Positions 8,004 to 16,380 of a stretch of 34,577 nt of DNA are shown one piece after another; within the stretch, counting starts at the first letter, position 1; each line of letters opens with the position of its first letter. The position numbers and the translations under genes are program-made. The notes beneath the pieces were generated by a model. That model made no database searches. It was given only the letters and a program-made list of their open reading frames with translations, and was not told the origin of the DNA. The stretch comes from Akkermansia muciniphila (lineage in GTDB: Bacteria > Verrucomicrobiota > Verrucomicrobiia > Limisphaerales > UBA9464): the NCBI GenBank assembly GCA_945898055.1, contig CAMDGV010000045.1, positions 1 through 34,577 of the forward strand, written 5' to 3'.

Positions 8004-8558
8004 ATGCAAGATCTCATCCAACGCCTCGACACGCATCTTCGCCGCTCTCCTCAGCTAGGTCGCGATGTCTACTTGGCTCGCACGGCTGTGGTCGTGGGCG
8101 ATGTCACTTTGGGAGATCAATCCAGTGTTTGGTATGGGGCCGTCCTCCGGGGAGATATTAACCGCATTGTGGTCGGTCGCTGCAGCAACATCCAAGATAA
8201 TGCGGTCCTGCACCTCGCCGATGATCTCCCTTGTCTCTTAGGCGACTTTGTGACGGTCGGCCATTCTGCCAATGTCCACGCCTGCACGATTGGAGATGAC
8301 TGCTTGGTAGGAATGGGATCAACCATTTTAGACGGAGCCGTAGTGGGTACACAATGTCTCATCGGAGCCAACAGCCTCATTACACCGGGCATGCAAATCC
8401 CTCCCGGTTCCTTGGTACTCGGTGCTCCGGCCCGCGTTGTTCGACCGCTCCGCCCAGAGGAACGCGCCCGCCTGCGTTATTGGGCAGAAAAATACGTCGT
8501 AAACAGCGGCTATTGTCTCAAAAATCAACTCCATCTGGGTGCACCGCTCTCAGGCTAA
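8004..8558 (+). CDS. Gamma-carbonic-anhydrase-like hexapeptide-repeat protein
   Basis: This 184-residue protein shows the left-handed beta-helix repeat pattern and the three zinc-ligand histidines of gamma-carbonic anhydrases: His70 (NAVLHLAD), His87 (TVGHSAN) and His92 (NVHAC). The segment SVWYGAVLRGD is typical of the YrdA/CaiE/PaaY group, and GAPARVVRPL closes the helix. The fold and ligands support a metal-bound trimer. Whether it hydrates carbon dioxide or acts on another substrate is open, since many homologues of this length are inactive in that assay. It is the last gene of the 3771-8558 run and converges on the oxidoreductase gene. Confidence 0.85.
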   Translation: MQDLIQRLDTHLRRSPQLGRDVYLARTAVVVGDVTLGDQSSVWYGAVLRGDINRIVVGRCSNIQDNAVLHLADDLPCLLGDFVTVGHSANVHACTIGDDCLVGMGSTILDGAVVGTQCLIGANSLITPGMQIPPGSLVLGAPARVVRPLRPEERARLRYWAEKYVVNSGYCLKNQLHLGAPLSG

Positions 8559-8679
8559 AATACAGTTCCTTTCCACCGACCCCAACTGATCAACGAACTG
8601 CGAGAGCCTGCCTGCAACCGATTACGAGTCAAAAGCCTAAACCCTAAACTGCCTTGGAGTCATCTCCACTCGGGCCGAC

Positions 8680-9960
8680 TCACCGGATTTGCGGTCGCCA
8701 GCCTTTCCGGTACTCACGAGACCATAAACGGTTGGCAAGCGAATCACCGAGTATTTTCCGATGCTCGGGATCCAGAGTGAGGGTATGCCCCGTTCGCCAA
8801 GCAATATTCCCCAAATGACAGAGCAACGTGCTTTTTTGACCCTCCTCAATCTCAGCGTTTAATTGGGAGCTTCCTCGAATACTATCAATAAAGTTTTGGA
8901 AATGATCGGCATCACGCCGAGGCGCCTTACCTTCGCGAACCAATTTGTTGCGTGGATCAAAGAGTTTCCAACCTGAGTCGAGCAGTAAAAGTGATCCGCT
9001 GTCCCCGAGAAATTCAACACCTACCCCAGCCTCATAATACCCCCGAGCATGACAACTATGACTCTCCCAAGTAATCTGGCAGTGACCAAAATCAAAGGTG
9101 GCTGCAACGGTGTCTGGGGTCTCCTGATCATCTTTAAAATAATAGCGGCCGCCCGTGCAACTGACCCGACGCGGGCAGTCGACGCCCAAACCCCAACGCG
9201 CAAGATCTAGAAAATGGATTCCGTTATTTGCCATTTCGCCGCCACCCCAATGCCAACGCCAGTGCCAGTCATAGTGGACGAGATTATCTAAGTACGGCCG
9301 CTCTGGGGCTGGGCCCTGCCACAAGGAATAGTCGAGCCACTCCGGGGTCGGGACCAATTTACCCCGGCCTATACTACCCCGGTCAGCGTTGTACCAAGTT
9401 CGCGCGGCATGAACTTTTCCGATCGCACCGCCTCGAACCTCGTCAATGGCTTCACGAACCAATGCCCAACTCCGTCGCTGATTCCCCATCTGCACCTGCC
9501 TTCGGTGACGGCGTGCCGCTGCCACCATCCAGACGCCTTCAGCGGGATTGTGGCTTCCCGGTTTTTCGACATACACATGTTTTCCAGCATCACAGGCGAG
9601 CAGTGTGGCCGGAGCATGCCAATGGTTCGGAGTGGCAATACTAATGGCATCAAGAGTGGGGTCCTCTAACATGCGACGGAAATCACATACTTCCTTGGGA
9701 CGACGGCCGGTCTTCTTTTCTACCCACTCTGCTGCCTCAGCTAAAGCCCGGCGATCGACGTCGCAGACCGTGCCAATGACGCAGTCTGGGACAGTGAGAT
9801 ACGCCTCAAGATGAGCCTTGCCGCGATGGAGTCCCATTACTCCCACCGAAACCTGATTCTGTGGCGACGCCGCTCGTAGACGACGAGGTAACGCAGTAAG
9901 AGCAACAAAACCGGCTGACTTATAAAAAAAAGAGCGACGCGAGACGACAGGGAGGGACAT
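8680..9960 (-). CDS. Exported Gfo/Idh/MocA-family oxidoreductase (twin-arginine signal)
   Basis: I start at the ATG at 9960, which puts a twin-arginine signal (SRRSFFYKSAGFVAL) at residues 7-21; the open frame extends to 10059 but adds no conserved sequence. The dinucleotide-binding fold follows from about residue 37 with a degenerate glycine motif (GVMGLHRGKAH), then CDVDRRAL, ATPNHWHAP and the EKP catalytic lysine motif (YVEKPGSHN, residues 130-138). The second half is the alpha/beta substrate domain with GGGEMANNGIHFLDLARWGL. Such exported family members are abundant in Planctomycetes and Verrucomicrobia and are thought to act on sugars or their derivatives; the substrate here is unknown. 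It lies 105 bp downstream of aroE on the same strand. Confidence 0.9.
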   Translation of the reverse strand: MSLPVVSRRSFFYKSAGFVALTALPRRLRAASPQNQVSVGVMGLHRGKAHLEAYLTVPDCVIGTVCDVDRRALAEAAEWVEKKTGRRPKEVCDFRRMLEDPTLDAISIATPNHWHAPATLLACDAGKHVYVEKPGSHNPAEGVWMVAAARRHRRQVQMGNQRRSWALVREAIDEVRGGAIGKVHAARTWYNADRGSIGRGKLVPTPEWLDYSLWQGPAPERPYLDNLVHYDWHWRWHWGGGEMANNGIHFLDLARWGLGVDCPRRVSCTGGRYYFKDDQETPDTVAATFDFGHCQITWESHSCHARGYYEAGVGVEFLGDSGSLLLLDSGWKLFDPRNKLVREGKAPRRDADHFQNFIDSIRGSSQLNAEIEEGQKSTLLCHLGNIAWRTGHTLTLDPEHRKILGDSLANRLWSREYRKGWRPQIR

Positions 9961-10065
9961 TCCCCAATACAAGACGAGTCGAATCGATTCGTCGAGACTC
10001 AGATTTATGGGGATGCACTTTGAAGAATGAGCTTGGTCGTCAAAGGTTTTCCACGTCACTGACCC

Positions 10066-10926
10066 TTATCCGACCAAACCCATGGCTTCTGATAACGCCG
10101 CATGCATTATTCCCGCATCCGGAAGCAGCCCAGTCCAGTACTCAACGCCAAGAACCCCTTGATTCACCAACATCGATAATCCATCGACAGTTCGGCACCC
10201 GACCGCCTGTGCATCTCGCAATAAACGCGTCCGAGGAGGACTGAAAACAACATCAGCAACAATCTGCCCAACCCGAAGAGATTCCGTGTCCAAGGGCAAT
10301 CGGGCGGTCTCATCATATAACCCAATCGACGTCCCATTGATGACAATATCCGTTCCCTCTGGCAGTGAAAAATCCCCTTCCCACAGTTGAAAATCAGCAG
10401 AACATTTTAACTGATCAACCAGCACCTTCAGTAGATCGTAACCCCGTTCCGCTGAACGATTGACCAACAAAATATGGCCAGCACCTGCTAAAGCGAGTTC
10501 AACTGCCACTGCACGGGCAGCGCCTCCAGCACCAAACAAAACAATATTTTTACCCCTCGGATTCGTCAGGTCAGTCAGCGAACGAAGAAACCCCTTGCCA
10601 TCGGTATTCTCGCCAATCAAGCGGTCACCACGGCGAACCACACAGTTAACCGCACCAATCACCGCCGCCGATTCCCCCAGACCATCGAGCAGAGGAATGA
10701 CCGCTACTTTATGTGGCATACTGAGATTAAATCCTCGGAAACCAGCAACCCTCAGTCCCTTCACTGCATCGGCCAACCCAGATGGAGCCACCTCCATGTT
10801 AATGTAACGGCCTGGGAGTCCATGGTGCCGAAAAGCGGCTTCAACCATAGCCACCGTTGGATTACCTGCAGCACCTTGAGATAAGCACCCTACCAAATCC
10901 GGACAGAAAGAAGACAAACTCGCCAT
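10066..10926 (-). CDS. aroE: Shikimate dehydrogenase (variant N-terminus)
   Basis: A 286-residue AroE-family protein that reduces 3-dehydroshikimate to shikimate with NADPH in aromatic amino acid synthesis. Visible are NLSMPHK with catalytic Lys73, the GAVNCVV strand, ENTDG with Asp109, the nucleotide motif FGAGGAARAV (131-140), the NRS cofactor loop, INGTSIGL and the C-terminal GLSMLVNQG motif. The usual N-terminal SxS substrate motif (SLSP/SHSKSP) is replaced by SQGAAGNPTVAM, a variant I associate with planctomycete and verrucomicrobial homologues. That leaves room for quinate or another related substrate. No second aroE is in the window. Confidence 0.85.
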   Translation of the reverse strand: MASLSSFCPDLVGCLSQGAAGNPTVAMVEAAFRHHGLPGRYINMEVAPSGLADAVKGLRVAGFRGFNLSMPHKVAVIPLLDGLGESAAVIGAVNCVVRRGDRLIGENTDGKGFLRSLTDLTNPRGKNIVLFGAGGAARAVAVELALAGAGHILLVNRSAERGYDLLKVLVDQLKCSADFQLWEGDFSLPEGTDIVINGTSIGLYDETARLPLDTESLRVGQIVADVVFSPPRTRLLRDAQAVGCRTVDGLSMLVNQGVLGVEYWTGLLPDAGIMHAALSEAMGLVG

Positions 10927-11177
10927 AATTGAAATTCATACCATAGCCAGTGTGGCGGGATCAAGATCTTGGCTCAGTCGGATCCCTGCGCTGCGGCCCG
11001 GTCCTCGACCCCAATTGAACTCCTGCTATTTCCGCTCAGATTGATGGCCCATCGCCGGAGCCTAAACCTAAGTTGATCGACGGCTTAACTCTTTGAATTT
11101 CCGGGGCGAACTCGAATAGAATCTAAACTCATTTCTTATGCTAACTTCGGATCAAAATCTGAAAGTCGTCTCAAAAA

Positions 11178-12266
11178 CTACTTGGACAAGAAAGTGAAGA
11201 GGGTTGTCTCGTTAAGGGTTTTTTTGGGCCGCAAAATAATAGAAGGAAAATTTTTGTGATGAATGGCGTCGGGATAATGCTGAGTCTCCAAACAAACCGC
11301 GGTGTGACCCAGATGATTACCCGTATAGAGCTGTACGGCAGGTTGCGTAGTTCTCACTTCTAAAATACGCCCACTGGTAGGTTCAAATAGACGCGCCGCC
11401 ATCTTCATCGATTTTCTTTTATCCAACACGTAATTATGGTCGTAGCCATTGAGTTTCGGTTTTAATTGTTCGATCCGGTCCCCGATTCGTGTCGGCTTGC
11501 TAAAATCCATCGGAGTCCCTTGGAGCGTTACTATTTCTCCGGTAGGAATTAACTCAGCATCTGTTGGGGTATAACTCTTTGAAGGTATCCAGAGAATTGA
11601 GTCTAAACAACTGCCGCCGCCGGCTAGATTCCAGTAGGCATGATTGGTCAGATTCACCACCGTCGCCTTGTCTGTCTCAGCCTGATAATCAATCCGCAAT
11701 TCATTTTTGTCGGTCAAAGAATAGGTGACTGAAGTTTTTAGATTCCCCGGAAACCCTTCCTCCAAGTCTCGACTCAGGTAAGTCAATTTCACCGAAGATT
11801 CACCCGGCTGATTTTGAATATTCTCGATCGTCCACACCGCCTGCGCGAATCCTTTAATGCCACCGTGCAGCGTATTTTTCTTTTCGTTGACGGTGAGTTT
11901 GTGGGTGGTTCCATCGAGTTCAAACTGCGCATTTCCGATGCGATTAGCGACCCGTCCAATGATGGCTGCTGCGCCAGCAAATCCGTGTTGAAATTTCTGC
12001 AAGCTGTCTGTGGTCAGTAAGATATTAGTAAAAACACCCTTTCGATCGGGCGCATGAAGTTCCTTGATGATGGCTCCATAATTGATGATCTGAGCACTCA
12101 TCCCGGTCGCGTTGGAGAGGGTGATCAACTTGACCTGCAAGCCGTCTTGAGTAGTTCCAAAATTAGTCTGCTCAACTCGGATCAGAGTCTTTGCTAAAAC
12201 TGGGCACAGGGCTAGAGACGCAGCCAAGAATCCGGCAGCGAAAGTCGGTGTGAAAAGGTGAGTCAT
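11178..12266 (-). CDS. galM: Exported aldose 1-epimerase (galactose mutarotase)
   Basis: Interconverts alpha and beta anomers of aldoses. With the start at ATG 12266 the protein has 362 residues and a signal peptide (FAAGFLAASLALCPVLA). The open frame reaches back to 12341 and would overlap the upstream gene, which I consider unlikely. Family motifs are present in order: QIINYGAIIKELHAPDR, GRVANRIGNAQF, NTLHGGIKGF, VVNLTNHAYWNLAG (catalytic His), GYDHNYVLD, AVQLYTGNHL and CLETQHYPDAIH (catalytic Glu). GalM is usually cytoplasmic; the signal peptide places this one outside the inner membrane. It is the third gene of the run from 15045, 52 bp after the aldose dehydrogenase gene, and would supply the anomer that enzyme uses. 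Confidence 0.9.
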   Translation of the reverse strand: MTHLFTPTFAAGFLAASLALCPVLAKTLIRVEQTNFGTTQDGLQVKLITLSNATGMSAQIINYGAIIKELHAPDRKGVFTNILLTTDSLQKFQHGFAGAAAIIGRVANRIGNAQFELDGTTHKLTVNEKKNTLHGGIKGFAQAVWTIENIQNQPGESSVKLTYLSRDLEEGFPGNLKTSVTYSLTDKNELRIDYQAETDKATVVNLTNHAYWNLAGGGSCLDSILWIPSKSYTPTDAELIPTGEIVTLQGTPMDFSKPTRIGDRIEQLKPKLNGYDHNYVLDKRKSMKMAARLFEPTSGRILEVRTTQPAVQLYTGNHLGHTAVCLETQHYPDAIHHKNFPSIILRPKKTLNETTLFTFLSK

Positions 12267-12318
12267 AGAGGTTAAGGTCGGATTTCTTTCAATAGGAGGT
12301 TGGTAAAAGTGTCTCGGG

Positions 12319-14067
12319 TCAATTCTCTTGAACCTGATCAAATCTAGATTCGCTAAAGTCGAGTTGGTAAATCATTCCTTCAAAGCCCACTAGATAGATT
12401 CGGCCTGCTTCGTCGGTTCCAAAGGACGCAATCCCTTGGGGCGCAAGGCCAATTTGACGAACCGCGCTGAGAGTTCTGTTTTTATGGCTGACCCCAAAGA
12501 TTCGTTTAGAGGTGTAATCCCCACAAAGATAAACGCCGTAGAAAGAGGATCGCTTGTCGCCGCGATAAACCAAGCCACCTGTCACCGAGTTGCCGTATTT
12601 ACGGCCGTAGGAAAAGACAGGGGGAGTGAAGGTTCTTCCCTTTATCCGGTATTGATTCGAGAACGGTTCAAATCCCTCATAGACGTTCCATCCATAGTTT
12701 TCGCCGCGGCGAACGATATCTACTTCCTCAACCCGATCTTGCCCCACATCAGCCAGCCATAATTCGCCGGTCAACGAGTCAAAACAAAACCGCCAAGGAT
12801 TTCGAAATCCAGTCGCCCATATTTCAGGCTGAACATCTCGCTGACCCACGAACGGATTATCTTTGGGGATAGAATAATTGCGTCCGGAAGCGGTATGATC
12901 GACATCGATCCGCATCATTTTTCCCAATAGCATCTGTCGGTTTTGACTGTGTCCATTGGGATCATTATGAGGCCCCGTGTCGCCCATGGCAAAGTAGAGG
13001 AATCCATCGGGTCCAAAGTCAAGACAGCCACCGCTGTGATCCTCAGCAACACTGACCATTTTGATCACTCGACGTTCTGGAAAACCCGAGTCGCTCTTAA
13101 AGTCTGTTGATAACTTTTTCTCAACAATAAGGGTTGCAACTTTGCCTTCCTCAAATACTTGGTATTTCAGGTAATATTTGCGGTTCTCCCTGCACTTAGG
13201 ATGAAAGGTCATTCCCAATAATCCATTGGGGCCTCGATCACTAAACACCTGCTGAGAAAGGTCGGAGAAGATCGATTTTGACTCTCCCGTCGCGGTTTTC
13301 TCCATCCTCCAGATCAGTCCTTTTTGGTGAAGCACCAAGAACACGTTGGAGACACCGGGCACTTGATAAAAAGCAGTAAGCCCCGTTCGCACTCGACTGG
13401 GTGGGACTTGTAAATCTTGAGTGAAAAAAGGACGCACCCCGACCGATTTAATTAAAGAAGGGATGAGACGAGGCAAACCACGGTGACTCGCCAATGCTGT
13501 GTCCTTCTGTTTCAGGGTAGTCAGGTATTCGGTGAGATCAGTAAAGTCTTGGAGAGACAGGGCCGCTTGCAGTCCTTCGGGCATCAATGAAACAGAACTG
13601 CCCTGCCTAGATTTAATGTCGGCAGAATCAATCCGGATTAGTTTACCGTCTGCATTCATCAATTGAACTGACTGTTGATTGGATTGTTTGAGGACGCCTT
13701 GGTGGGTTTCTCCGTTCTTGGTTTCAACCATCACTGTGCCAAAACCCGGCGCAATAATCGCAGAGGGCATCAGAAGAGCGTCCACCAGATCGCGACGCCC
13801 AAAAGAGTCGCCCGCAGCAAACAGATCCGGGCCCGCTTTACTGGATGTTCCATCCACAGAATGACATTTTGAACAGGCCAACCGTGGATCTTCAGCAAAG
13901 AGTTTTGCCCCATTTCGCGGATCTCCTTGCTTGGTTAATGCATGCTTTCGGAATTCCTCGAGTGAAGGCGGTTGGACCGCTAATTGGGCGGCGGTTGCAG
14001 TGACCTCATTCCCAGCGAGAACCAAAAATAGCGAGAGGACGGAGAGTTGTTTTGACCCAGTTTTCAA
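12319..14067 (-). CDS. Exported PQQ-type aldose (glucose/sorbosone) dehydrogenase with N-terminal cytochrome c domain
   Basis: A 582-residue protein with a signal peptide (LSVLSLFLVLAG). Residues about 45-190 form a PVC-type heme domain: GAKLFAED, the CSKCH heme motif (65-69), AGPDL, a candidate distal methionine in ALLMPSAIIAPGF, and VSLMPEGL at the end. Residues about 220-575 form the six-bladed propeller of soluble PQQ glucose/sorbosone dehydrogenases: GLLGMTFHP, EDHSGGCLDFGPDG with the likely catalytic His344, MGDTG, ATGFRNPWRF, LADVGQ and ENYGWNVYEG. It should oxidise an aldose to the lactone and pass electrons to its own heme and on to the respiratory chain. In most PVC proteins of this kind, as I recall, the heme domain is C-terminal; here it leads. 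No PQQ synthesis genes are in the window. Confidence 0.88.
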   Translation of the reverse strand: MKTGSKQLSVLSLFLVLAGNEVTATAAQLAVQPPSLEEFRKHALTKQGDPRNGAKLFAEDPRLACSKCHSVDGTSSKAGPDLFAAGDSFGRRDLVDALLMPSAIIAPGFGTVMVETKNGETHQGVLKQSNQQSVQLMNADGKLIRIDSADIKSRQGSSVSLMPEGLQAALSLQDFTDLTEYLTTLKQKDTALASHRGLPRLIPSLIKSVGVRPFFTQDLQVPPSRVRTGLTAFYQVPGVSNVFLVLHQKGLIWRMEKTATGESKSIFSDLSQQVFSDRGPNGLLGMTFHPKCRENRKYYLKYQVFEEGKVATLIVEKKLSTDFKSDSGFPERRVIKMVSVAEDHSGGCLDFGPDGFLYFAMGDTGPHNDPNGHSQNRQMLLGKMMRIDVDHTASGRNYSIPKDNPFVGQRDVQPEIWATGFRNPWRFCFDSLTGELWLADVGQDRVEEVDIVRRGENYGWNVYEGFEPFSNQYRIKGRTFTPPVFSYGRKYGNSVTGGLVYRGDKRSSFYGVYLCGDYTSKRIFGVSHKNRTLSAVRQIGLAPQGIASFGTDEAGRIYLVGFEGMIYQLDFSESRFDQVQEN

Positions 14068-14127
14068 TCAATGAGAGGGGTGGAAATAAACGTAAGTAGC
14101 AGGGGAAATTTTACTCTGATGAAGTGC

Positions 14128-15045
14128 TTAAAAAGCACTCTTAACTCTCATTTTGAGCCCGTAGACGCCCTTGCTCGCGGTAATAAAAAGAAGGTCCCGT
14201 GCTTTGCCTCCAAAGGTAACGTTGGCGGTCCAACTTTCTGGTACATCGATGTGCTCGATCTGTTTTCCGCTTGGGTCGAAGACCGTCACCCCGCGACCGG
14301 TAAGATACACATTACCGAGGCTGTCGAGAGTCATACCGTCGGAACCGAGTTCGCAGAAAAGTCGCTTGTGGGAAAGAGTGCCGTCACTCTCTATCGAGTA
14401 CGCATACGTCTTTTTTGCACCAATGTCGGCGACATAAAGAGTCGACCCATCCGATGTTCCAATCAGGCCGTTCGGTTGAGTGAGATCGGTGGCGACTGGT
14501 TTAAGTAATTGGCGGTCAGCGCTCATGAAATAGACGTGCTGGCCGTCCTGTTGCATCTTTGGATCACGTTTCCAATAGTCACGTTTGTAAAGCGGGTCAG
14601 TAAAATAAAGCCCGCCGTCAGGTCGAATCCAAAGGTCGTTGGGACCATTAAGAAGTTTGTTTGAGAAATTCCTCACCAGCACGGTGATTTTTTTATCAGG
14701 CGAAATAGACCAAAGTTCATTGGTCTCATCGGCACACGCGAGCAGATTGCCCTCTTTATCGAAATAAAGACCATTGGCTCGTCCCGCAGGTTTAAGCCAA
14801 TCGGTGCAGGTGTTACGAAGAGCGTCCCACTTAACAATACGATCGTTGGGTTGATCGGTAAAAAAAACATTCCCTGATTTGTCCATGGCAGGGCCTTCGG
14901 TGAAGGCAAAATTTCCCGCGATCTTTTCTAGTTTCGCACCTGAGGCGACAACGGCGGAAGTGACGGCATCGACCGCCTGCAATCGAGGAATGAAAAGGAA
15001 AAGGGCGACCGCCAAGGCGAGTCCGAATTGATGATGCAAGAGCAT
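14128..15045 (-). CDS. Exported SMP-30/gluconolactonase-family lactonase
   Basis: A six-bladed propeller hydrolase of 305 residues starting at ATG 15045, chosen because a clean signal peptide follows (FGLALAVALFLFIPRLQA). The frame extends to 15147 through a longer hydrophobic leader. Metal-ligand regions of the SMP-30 family are visible: FTEGPA (Glu50), LLNGPNDLWI, TQPNGLI (Asn192) and GSDGMTLD (Asp236). It should hydrolyse aldonolactones to aldonic acids. It is the first gene of a run of three; the dehydrogenase making such a lactone starts 60 bp downstream. It diverges from the membrane-protein gene at 15179, leaving 133 bp for two promoters. Confidence 0.87.
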   Translation of the reverse strand: MLLHHQFGLALAVALFLFIPRLQAVDAVTSAVVASGAKLEKIAGNFAFTEGPAMDKSGNVFFTDQPNDRIVKWDALRNTCTDWLKPAGRANGLYFDKEGNLLACADETNELWSISPDKKITVLVRNFSNKLLNGPNDLWIRPDGGLYFTDPLYKRDYWKRDPKMQQDGQHVYFMSADRQLLKPVATDLTQPNGLIGTSDGSTLYVADIGAKKTYAYSIESDGTLSHKRLFCELGSDGMTLDSLGNVYLTGRGVTVFDPSGKQIEHIDVPESWTANVTFGGKARDLLFITASKGVYGLKMRVKSAF

Positions 15046-15178
15046 AAAAGAGAGGAGCGAAACGATTAATGAGAAATCGGGCAAAAAGGCAACGGCGAAC
15101 TGGACCGGATTTGGGCAAAGTTCAAAAAAATATTTTTGCAACTTCACAGGATTTCAGCTTGAGACCAGTCTCAGTACC

Positions 15179-16369
15179 ATGAAGGTAAACTTACTTTTTC
15201 GCCTGATCATTTTTTTATTTATTACCACACCGTTGGTTTCCGTTTCGGCCGCACCCGCAGACGGGTTTAAAAAGGAAACCTCAACTGGAAAGGCAGCCGC
15301 CGAGAAGTTGACCCAAATCACCGGCATCGCCATTTCGCCTTTGGCCGGTATCGGTGGCGTGGGCGCGTTCCGTTACTGGAAAGCTAAACCTGAGAATCGC
15401 CCCGGTCTTTCATGGTATGCTCAACCTTGGTTCTTCGTTCCGGCTTTACTTTTGGTAGCCGCTTGCATGGCCAAGGACAGTGCCGGCCCATTCGTCCCGA
15501 CGTCTTTGAAAAAACCCCTCGATTTACTTGAGCTTTTTGAAAATAAAATCAGTGGCATCATTGCCACAGGCGCCGTGGTCCCCATGGCCTTGGAAATTTT
15601 TGAGGCACTGAAACCAACCGGGGGACCTTCCACCATGACACTCTCTTCCGTCGGCTTTGCTGCCTTGGATTTTTCTTGGTTGGGTGATTTAGTAATGGTT
15701 CCCCTTGCTCTGCTTATTTATGCCACCGTTTGGCTGTTTTCTCACACGATTCATGTTCTCATTCTAGTCAGTCCATTCACTACTGTGGATACTGTCCTCA
15801 AAGGGTTTCGGGCTTTTATTCTTGGATCGCTGGTAGTGCTGCCAGCGATCGATGAAAGGGCCGGAGTCCTTTGGTCAGTTGTGATCGTACTGGTCAGTGT
15901 TGTCTTCGCTCCGTGGGCTTTTCGAACCGTAGTGTTTGGATCGGTTTTTGCTTGGGATATCGCCTCGCGACAGAAGCATCGGTTTTCACCCAAAAAGGAT
16001 TGCGTTTGGGCTTTTTCCGCCCGCCGTCTAGGGAAAGTACCCCATCGGTCCTTGGGTCGGGTAAGTCGGAATGGCGAGGGCGAATTAGTCTTCATCTGGC
16101 GCTCTTGGTTGATCTTTGCGCCACAGACGGAAACCCTGACCCAAGGACACTATATTATTGGGCAAGGATTGATCCATTCAGAGATTTTGAGGGTCGAAGA
16201 GGAATCAACCTTCGATATTTTTAATCTTCCGCCGCGCTGTAATGGGCATGAACAAGCGGTGGCTGGTGCTTTAGGTCTTACCGAGATTCGTCCCATCGGG
16301 CTTCGTGCCTTTTGGGCAGCACTCAGCGGACTTATAGGCGGTCGTAATCGAGTGAGGTCCGCCCTTTAA
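15179..16369 (+). CDS. Membrane protein of unknown family
   Basis: I do not recognise this 396-residue protein. It begins with a signal-like helix (LLFRLIIFLFITTPLVSVSA), then a soluble stretch, and has about five membrane helices, for example WFFVPALLLVAACMA, IIATGAVVPMALEIF, LVMVPLALLIYATVWLF, FILGSLVVLPA and WSVVIVLVSVVFAPWAF. After about residue 265 comes a charged region without membrane segments, with RLGKVPHRSLGRVSR and FIWRSWLIF. The arrangement suggests an inner-membrane protein with a cytoplasmic tail. The FAD oxidoreductase gene follows after 11 bp, so the two may be one transcript. It diverges from the lactonase gene at 15045. Confidence 0.75.
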   Translation: MKVNLLFRLIIFLFITTPLVSVSAAPADGFKKETSTGKAAAEKLTQITGIAISPLAGIGGVGAFRYWKAKPENRPGLSWYAQPWFFVPALLLVAACMAKDSAGPFVPTSLKKPLDLLELFENKISGIIATGAVVPMALEIFEALKPTGGPSTMTLSSVGFAALDFSWLGDLVMVPLALLIYATVWLFSHTIHVLILVSPFTTVDTVLKGFRAFILGSLVVLPAIDERAGVLWSVVIVLVSVVFAPWAFRTVVFGSVFAWDIASRQKHRFSPKKDCVWAFSARRLGKVPHRSLGRVSRNGEGELVFIWRSWLIFAPQTETLTQGHYIIGQGLIHSEILRVEEESTFDIFNLPPRCNGHEQAVAGALGLTEIRPIGLRAFWAALSGLIGGRNRVRSAL

Positions 16370-16380
16370 AATCTCACTCG

